A stretch of 64,000 bases of DNA from Streptomyces sp. NBC_01454 (GTDB lineage: Bacteria; Actinomycetota; Actinomycetes; Streptomycetales; Streptomycetaceae). The notes under the pieces are model-generated. The model did no database searches. It was given only the letters and a program-made list of their open reading frames with translations, and was not told the origin of the DNA. The position numbers and the translations under genes were made by a program. Below, one piece after another: positions 59,113 to 64,000 of this stretch; position 1 is the first letter of the stretch; each line of letters starts with the position of its first letter. The DNA lies in NCBI RefSeq assembly GCF_036227565.1, contig NZ_CP109460.1, positions 868,001-932,000 of the forward strand, in the 5' to 3' direction.

Positions 59113-59145
59113 CGGGTGAGCGGACCGACCTCGTCCGCCCACCCG
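59113..59145. terminator. Hairpin between convergent P450 and TIG genes
   Basis: CGGGTGAGCGGAC-CGACCTC-GTCCGCCCACCCG, a 13-bp stem with one mismatch and a 7-base loop. Confidence 0.75.
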
Positions 59146-59212
59146 GGGGCTCTGGGCGCCGGCCCTTACGAGGCCGCCGCCGGTCCTCGTACGAGGGCGG
59201 CGCGGTCGCCGC

Positions 59213-60328
59213 TCACACGTAGGTGTAGCCGCCGGGGACGAGCGTGCTGCCGCCCGCGGTGGTGACCGCGACCGGCACGTTGCCGGCGGCCCCGGGCGGC
59301 GTGAAGCCCACGAGGGACGTCCCCGCGGCATTCACCGCGACCCCCGTAGCCGGCACCCCGTTGAACGTGACCGACGCCCCGTTCAGAGAACTCCCCGAGA
59401 TCACGAACGCCGTACCACCCGCCGTACTCCCCGAGGTCGGAGTGATCGACGTCGCGACCGGCGGGGGCGGCGGGGTGTAGGTGTAGCCGCCGGGGACGGC
59501 GGTGGAGCCCGTCGGTGTGGTGACCACGACCGGTACGGTGCCGACGACTCCGGCCGGGGTGAAGCCCACCAGGGACGTCCCCGCGGCATTCACCGCGACC
59601 CCCGTCGCCGGCACCCCGTTGAACGTGACCGACGCCCCGTTCAGAGAACTCCCCGAGATCACGAACGCCGTACCACCCGTCGCGCTCCCCGAGGCAGGCG
59701 TGATCGATGTGGCCACCGGCGGGGGCGCGGTGTAGGTGAACCCGCCGGGGACGATGGCGCTCCCGGCCGGAGTGGTGACCACGACGGGCACATTGCCGGC
59801 CGGGCCGGGCGGGGTGATGCCGGTGAGCAGGGTGCCGGCCGGGTTGACGGACACTCCGGTGGCCGGCACCCCGTTGAAGGTGACCGTCGCGCCGGTGAGG
59901 CCGGTGCCGGTGATGGCGAACGCCGTGCCGCCGGTGGTGGGCCCGGTGTTGGGCACGAGAGCGGTGACGGTCGGGCCGGGCGGCGGGACGACCACATAGG
60001 TGTAATACACCGGGTTGGAGACGCCCCGGGGCGTGGTGGCGACGACCTGGACGACGCCCGCCGGGTGCGCCGGTGCGAGCACGGTGATCGAGCCGCCGTA
60101 GGGGTCGACGGCGACGATGGTGGCGGGGGTGCCGCCGAAGGTGACCAGGTTTGCGCCCTGCAGACCGGACCCGGTGAGCAAGACGGTGTTTCCTCCGGCG
60201 ATCGGCCCCTGCTGGGGGGTGACGTCGAAGAGTCTGGGATATCTGGGCCAGTTTCCCCCGCCCCCGTCCCCGCCGGGCCAGGAATCCGTGGACTGCGCGA
60301 GTGCTGCCTGCTGTACGACTGCGGACAT
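59213..60328 (-). CDS. IPT/TIG-repeat protein (four repeats, no signal peptide)
   Basis: A 371-residue protein. A 32-residue N-terminus with a Gly-rich run (DSWPGGDGGGGNWPRYP) is followed by four IPT/TIG domains (about 33-115, 117-200, 205-288, 291-371), joined by Pro-rich linkers (VVVPPPGPT, TAPPPVAT, TPPPPPVAT). Domains 3 and 4 share FVISGSSLNGASVTFNGVPA and onward almost unchanged, and the DNA repeats too. No signal or anchor is evident. GGGAG lies five bases from the ATG. It belongs with the TIG gene at 56716 and the P450s, but no function can be given. Confidence 0.87.
   Translation of the reverse strand: MSAVVQQAALAQSTDSWPGGDGGGGNWPRYPRLFDVTPQQGPIAGGNTVLLTGSGLQGANLVTFGGTPATIVAVDPYGGSITVLAPAHPAGVVQVVATTPRGVSNPVYYTYVVVPPPGPTVTALVPNTGPTTGGTAFAITGTGLTGATVTFNGVPATGVSVNPAGTLLTGITPPGPAGNVPVVVTTPAGSAIVPGGFTYTAPPPVATSITPASGSATGGTAFVISGSSLNGASVTFNGVPATGVAVNAAGTSLVGFTPAGVVGTVPVVVTTPTGSTAVPGGYTYTPPPPPVATSITPTSGSTAGGTAFVISGSSLNGASVTFNGVPATGVAVNAAGTSLVGFTPPGAAGNVPVAVTTAGGSTLVPGGYTYV
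59301..59678. repeat. Near-identical 120-bp direct repeats inside the TIG gene
   Basis: Two ~120-bp blocks (59301-59420 and 59559-59678, 258 bp apart) differ at only about two positions. They encode the same part of TIG domains 4 and 3. Such identity, greater than between other domains of the gene, implies recent duplication or gene conversion and a site for copy-number change. Confidence 0.85.
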
Positions 60329-60585
60329 GGCATCTCCCTGGGCAGCCTCCGCCCCGTTTCCGCGCACGAGCCAATTCGTGAACGGATGCGTCCGGAGCGG
60401 ACGTTGCTGCCGTCGATTGGTGGATGCCTGCGACAGTAGGGTTCCCGACCGAGGGGAAAAAGGCGCGTACGTGACAGCAATGGTGCGTTCGGCGATCAAA
60501 ATGACAATAGGTAGATGAGCGTCACTCCCGCGGCCAGCAACGGCGCGCGCCGTTGTCCCGCGGTGTCCTCATCCGAGCCTGCCGG

Positions 60586-61065
60586 CTACGGCTGGTGGTA
60601 GAGGGTGGCGCTCCAGCCGGCCTTCCAGCCTCCGTCGCCGAACCGGAGGTTGACGGTGCACCTGCCGGTGTCGCCGTCGCAGTTCAGGCTGCCGGCCGGT
60701 ACGGGGGCCACGAGCCTGCCGGCGGACCGGAGCGCCGGATGGAACACGGTCGCGGGCCAGCTCGCCCGCCAGCGCCCGTCACCGAACATCAGATGGGCCA
60801 CGCAGGTGCCGTTGTCGCCGTCGCAGGAGAGGCTCGTCGCCGGTACGGGAGCGCGCGAGGCGGACCGGGCCGCCTCGTGGAAGATGGTCGCCCCCCACCT
60901 GGCCTTCCAATTGTTGTCGCCGTAGCGGAGGTTGGCCGTGCACTTGTAGGTGTCCCCGTCGCAGCTGAGCGCGGTCACCGGAACGGGGGCCGCGACGGCC
61001 GGGGCGGCCGGCCCGACTCCCAGAGTCGCGAGGGCAGCGCAGGTACCGAGGAGGGTGCGTCGCAT
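60586..61065 (-). CDS. Secreted protein of three Cys-containing repeats
   Basis: A 159-residue exported protein. The signal RTLLGTCAALATLGVGPAAP ends at AVA-A. The mature part is three copies of a ~45-residue unit of the form PVP-x-x-S/A-L-S/N-C-D-G-D-x-x-x-C-x-x-x-L-x-F/Y-G-D-x-x-W-x-A-x-W. Examples are ALSCDGDTYKCTANLRYGDN, SLSCDGDNGTCVAHLMFGDG and SLNCDGDTGRCTVNLRFGDG. Each unit has two Cys (probably one disulphide) and an Asp-rich turn that could bind calcium (inference). No family recognised. GAAGGA precedes the ATG. Confidence 0.7.
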   Translation of the reverse strand: MRRTLLGTCAALATLGVGPAAPAVAAPVPVTALSCDGDTYKCTANLRYGDNNWKARWGATIFHEAARSASRAPVPATSLSCDGDNGTCVAHLMFGDGRWRASWPATVFHPALRSAGRLVAPVPAGSLNCDGDTGRCTVNLRFGDGGWKAGWSATLYHQP

Positions 61066-61620
61066 GGCCGTGTCCTTCCGTCGTGGGCGCCCGGTGCGCC
61101 CGGTCCAGAGAAGGATCTGCTGATTCCGTCCGGCATCACGGCCGGCGCCACGAGCCTTCAGCAGAAGGTGTGAAGGCCCGGACCGGCAAGCGAACCCTGG
61201 TCCGCGCCGCCCGCGGAGAACGGTGGTGAACAGCGCGTTCGTGGTGAATGCGGGGAGTGCAGAGGGCGCATCGCACGGCCCGTGCGGCACCGTCAGCCCA
61301 TGCCGCGGGCACGGTCCGGCGCGTCGGCGGCGGCGTCGGGGGGCGGTGCTTCCGCGGGTGTCCCGAGGAGGGTGCCGGGGTGGTCCGGGCGGGTAGGTAA
61401 CCCGGTTCGGGTACGCCGCGTAGATCTGGAGCGACGCCCACTCCGGCGGAAGCGAATGCACCTTCCGCGGCAGCGTGGGCTGCAATGGGCGCTAACCGGA
61501 TATGACTTCCGCGGCGCACACCCGTGACGGCAGCACCCGTGACAGCAGCGCTCAGCCGACCCCGTGCGGGGCCGGCTGAGTCTGTGGGTGCGGCGCCGGA
61601 CGGGTCCGGGTGCCGGCTGG
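61066..61620. other. Intergenic region with a strong hairpin at one end
   Basis: About 555 bp between the three-repeat protein gene and the acyl-CoA dehydrogenase gene, both on the minus strand. CTCAGCCGACCCC-GTGC-GGGGCCGGCTGAG at 61551-61580 (one mismatch) would terminate the dehydrogenase gene. The remainder contains a minus-strand frame with SLPPEWASLQIYAAYPNRVT, which reads more protein-like than its surroundings but has no proper start. It may be a remnant. Confidence 0.5.
61551..61580. terminator. Hairpin downstream of the acyl-CoA dehydrogenase gene
   Basis: A 13-bp stem with one mismatch and a GTGC loop, 40 bp after the stop codon of the minus-strand gene. No U-run, as usual in Streptomyces. 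Confidence 0.75.
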
Positions 61621-63342
61621 TTACGGGGCCATCTCGTACGCGCCGGCGAGCGCCGCGACGCGCTCCCAGACGCGCGCCGAGCGGGCCTCGTCGACGACCG
61701 GGCGCCGGACCGCGCCCAGTGCCCAGCGCTGCTGCTCCTGCGTGGCGGAGTCCTTGCCGTGCAGCTCGACGGCGTGCGCGGAGAAGTCACGGACGAGGAC
61801 GGCGAACAGCTCGTCGAGCACCTCCTCGTCGAGCCCGGTCAGCCGCGCCTGCTCCAGGATCAGCTGGCCGTGGACGACCAGCGCGAACAGCTGGCCGATG
61901 GCCAGGAGGAGGTCGAGGTCGCGGCTCTGCTCCTCGTCGGGGGCGGCGGTGGTGATGAACTCGCAGAGGGCGTCGGCCTGTTCGCGCAGGCGGCCGACGT
62001 TGGGGACGGCGGCGTAGGCATCGTAGGCGGTGCGCCAGTCGTGGAAGCGGATACCGCTCAGGCCGCGGGCCGGGCCCTGCCGGAAGAGGAACGCGTCGTC
62101 CGCCGCGTCGAGGCGGGTGGGCACCGGCTCGTACTCGGCCGGGTTCAGCAGGTGGTTGCCCATGAACTTGAGGATCAGGGCGAGGTTGACGTGGACCGTG
62201 CCCTCCAGCTTCGGCAGGCCGCGGATCTCGGTGGCGGCCTGGGAGAAGTAGGTGTCCTTCTCGAAGCCCTTGGCCGCGATGACGTCCCACATCAGGTCGA
62301 TGACCTTCTCGCCCTCGGTGGTCACCTTCATCTTCGTCATCGGGTTGAAGAGGAGGTAGCGGCGGTCGTCGGGGCCCGCGGAGCGGAAGTAGTCGACGGC
62401 GCGGTCGCTGAACAGCTTCATTCCGACGAGGCGGACGTAGGCGTCGGTCAGTTCGCGGCGCACATGCGGGAACGCGGTGACGGGCCGGCCGTAGAGGATG
62501 CGGTTCTGCGCATGGGTGACGGCCTCGTACATCGCGTGCTCGCAGATGCCGATCGCGCCCGTGCAGAGGTTGAACTTGCCGACGTTGACGGTGTTGAGGG
62601 CGGCGTCGAAGGCCGCGCGGCCGGTGTGCAGGATGTCGTCCGCGCCGACCGGGTAGTTGTCGAGCCGGAACTCGCTGACGTACTTCGAGGAGTCGACGAC
62701 GTTCTTCACCAGGTGGTAGTCCGGGTGGCTGCTGTCGGCGGCGAAGAAGACATAGCCGTCGGGGCCCTCGATGTCGGTGCGGCGGCCGAAGACGGAGACG
62801 AGTCCGGCGGCGTTGCCGTTGCCGATGTAGTACTTGGAGCCGCTGGCGCGGAAGCCGCCGTCACCGTCCGGCTCCAGGAGCATGTCGGTGGAGTAGATGT
62901 CGGCGCCGTGCGCCTTCTCGGACAGGCCGAAGGCGAACACCTCGCCCTGTTCGAGGAGTTCGGCCGCGCGGGCGCGGACGGTGGCGTTGTCGCTCTGCCA
63001 GATCGGGCCGAGGCCCAGGATGGTGACCTGCCAGGCGTACCAGTAGTCGAGCCCGTAGAAGCCGAAGATCTCGTTGAGGGCGGCGATCCGGGCGGTGTCC
63101 CAGCGCTTGTCCTGCTGGCCGCCGGCGGCGGAGGCCGGGGTGAGGAAGGTGGCGAACAGCCCCTCCTTGGCGGAGAAGGCGAGGAAATCCGCCAGCCAGG
63201 CACGGGAGCGGTAGTCCTCGATCAGCCGGCGCTTGCCGCGGTCCTCGAACCAGTCGACGGTGGCGCGCAGCAGCCGGCGGGTCTCGGGGTCGAAGTGTGC
63301 GGGGTCATAGGTGCGCGGGTTGAACAGCAGCGGGTCGGCCAT
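61621..63342 (-). CDS. Acyl-CoA dehydrogenase/oxidase family protein (long form)
   Basis: A 573-residue flavoenzyme, longer than the 380-residue short-chain forms. Blocks in order are ALNEIFGFYGLDYWYAWQVT, VFAFGLSEKAHGADIYSTDM (flavin-binding region), GSKYYIGNGNAAGLVSVFG, FNLCTGAIGICEHAMYEAVT and KMKVTTEGEKVIDLMWDVIA. A C-terminal helical domain (about 450-573) completes the long FadE/acyl-CoA-oxidase-like architecture. It lies 80 bp downstream of a PadR regulator gene on the same strand. Substrate chain length is unknown. Confidence 0.88.
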   Translation of the reverse strand: MADPLLFNPRTYDPAHFDPETRRLLRATVDWFEDRGKRRLIEDYRSRAWLADFLAFSAKEGLFATFLTPASAAGGQQDKRWDTARIAALNEIFGFYGLDYWYAWQVTILGLGPIWQSDNATVRARAAELLEQGEVFAFGLSEKAHGADIYSTDMLLEPDGDGGFRASGSKYYIGNGNAAGLVSVFGRRTDIEGPDGYVFFAADSSHPDYHLVKNVVDSSKYVSEFRLDNYPVGADDILHTGRAAFDAALNTVNVGKFNLCTGAIGICEHAMYEAVTHAQNRILYGRPVTAFPHVRRELTDAYVRLVGMKLFSDRAVDYFRSAGPDDRRYLLFNPMTKMKVTTEGEKVIDLMWDVIAAKGFEKDTYFSQAATEIRGLPKLEGTVHVNLALILKFMGNHLLNPAEYEPVPTRLDAADDAFLFRQGPARGLSGIRFHDWRTAYDAYAAVPNVGRLREQADALCEFITTAAPDEEQSRDLDLLLAIGQLFALVVHGQLILEQARLTGLDEEVLDELFAVLVRDFSAHAVELHGKDSATQEQQRWALGAVRRPVVDEARSARVWERVAALAGAYEMAP

Positions 63343-63429
63343 GGTGTTCGCCTTTCCGGTTCGTCGGGGAGAGGGAGGGTCAAGAAACGTGCGGGCGGTG
63401 CCGGTGAGCGGCCCGGGCAGGCGGGCGGC

Positions 63430-64000
63430 TCACCGGCACCGGGTTCCGTGCGCGGCGGCGAGCCGGCGGAGGGTGGCGAGCACGTCCTCCAGCCAGGCGA
63501 TCGTCATCCGCTCGTACGCGATGCCGCCGCGCAGCACGACGTGCTGGAGTTCCTGTCCGGCATCGGGATCCTCGGGGGCATCGGGTCCGGTGAAGTCACG
63601 CCGCTCGCCCGCGAGATAGTGCGCGAGCCGGTCGGTGTGCTTGTGGTGGTGCCGCTCGACCTCGCGGATCAGGGCGGCCGGGTCGTCGAAGGCGGCACCG
63701 CGAATCTTCACCGCGAGGTCGTGCCGGACGCTCTCCGGTTCGATCGGCTCGTGCAGCCACTCGGCGAGGGCGGCCCGGCCGGGCGCGGCGACGGAGTACT
63801 CCTTCTTGTCCGGCCGGGCCTGCTGCGGCACCTCCCGGACATCGATCCAGCCGTCGCTCTCCATGCGCTTGAGAACGCGGTAGATCTGCTGGTGGGTGGC
63901 GGTCCAGAAGTAGCCGATGGACCGCTCGAACCGCCGGGCCAGCTCATAGCCGGAGCCCGGCTGCTCCAGCAGGGAGACGAGGATCGCGTGGTCGAGCGCC
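63430..64000 (-). CDS. PadR-family transcriptional regulator (5' end outside window)
   Basis: At least 190 codons of a PadR-type regulator; the start lies beyond base 64000. The winged helix is visible at the truncated N-terminus (ALDHAILVSLLEQPGSGYEL, YFWTATHQQIYRVLKRMESD). A C-terminal helical domain follows (IREVERHHHKHTDRLAHYLA). It precedes the acyl-CoA dehydrogenase gene by about 90 bp on the same strand and may repress it (inference). Confidence 0.9.
   Translation of the reverse strand, partial: ALDHAILVSLLEQPGSGYELARRFERSIGYFWTATHQQIYRVLKRMESDGWIDVREVPQQARPDKKEYSVAAPGRAALAEWLHEPIEPESVRHDLAVKIRGAAFDDPAALIREVERHHHKHTDRLAHYLAGERRDFTGPDAPEDPDAGQELQHVVLRGGIAYERMTIAWLEDVLATLRRLAAAHGTRCR

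Noticed and set aside
61293..61519. Minus-strand frame with SLPPEWASLQIYAAYPNRVT
   Set aside because: Somewhat protein-like but lacks a start and ribosome site and dissolves into Arg/Pro runs; too weak to call as a gene.
1..64000. CRISPR array, tRNA/rRNA genes or prophage
   Set aside because: No regularly spaced repeats, cloverleaf or rRNA-like sequence, nor phage structural genes, were recognised; tRNA detection by eye is unreliable, so a covariance-model scan would be needed to exclude them.

Overview
The window is high-GC actinobacterial DNA and almost certainly Streptomyces. The signs are very high G/C at third codon positions, frequent GTG starts, four-base ATGA/GTGA gene overlaps, a butyrolactone receptor/AfsA pair, a BlaA/BlaB beta-lactamase regulatory pair, many multi-domain SpoIIE-type phosphatases and several small Streptomyces-type membrane proteins. 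No rRNA, tRNA, phage or CRISPR array was recognised. The content (regulators, secreted hydrolases, P450s, decayed genes) looks like an accessory or chromosome-arm region rather than core genome.

Layout. 0.2-5.6 kb: a double Lrp/AsnC regulator divergent from an MBL-hydrolase / carboxylesterase / RidA operon, then an orphan LuxR-type regulator. 5.7-10.9 kb: PIG-L deacetylase, a decayed dihydrofolate-reductase-like gene, a Tat-type esterase, a TMEM175-like channel, and a dienelactone hydrolase divergent from a DUF2867 gene across a perfect 32-bp palindrome. 11-16 kb: a beta-lactam response locus with a class A beta-lactamase, a class B-type penicillin-binding protein, LysR regulator BlaA and serine-type sensor BlaB. 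16-23.6 kb: mixed genes including a stand-alone LigD-type phosphoesterase, an internally duplicated hypothetical protein, MgtC, UspA, an alpha/beta hydrolase and two coupled unknown genes. 24-30.3 kb: two large PAS/GAF-PP2C phosphatases flanking a cyclase-family hydrolase. 30.5-34.3 kb: a complete sugar-type ABC importer. 34.3-42.1 kb: LysR/tautomerase pair, small membrane proteins, two secreted trypsin-like proteases, an alpha/beta hydrolase that lacks its nucleophile and is preceded by a 17-codon leader ORF and alternative hairpins, a GH18 chitinase lipoprotein and a dienelactone hydrolase.

42.1-46.9 kb: a tightly overlapping operon of XRE regulator, ImmA/IrrE metallopeptidase, MAB_1171c-like membrane protein and cytochrome P450, with an unknown gene upstream whose promoter carries nested palindromes. 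This is the best candidate for an under-described system. 47-49.7 kb: gamma-butyrolactone-type signalling (ScbR-like receptor, AfsA-like synthase, HAD phosphatase) with candidate operator palindromes. 49.7-53.7 kb: GntR regulator, GMC oxidoreductase and a lipocalin-like protein. 54-55 kb: small stress-type proteins. 55.3-60.3 kb: two P450s alternating with two leaderless IPT/TIG-repeat proteins. 60.5-64 kb: a secreted three-repeat Cys protein, a long acyl-CoA dehydrogenase/oxidase and a PadR regulator cut by the window end.

Most functional calls rest on motifs visible in the translations and remembered family features. No database search was run, and promoters, operators and hairpins were found by eye.
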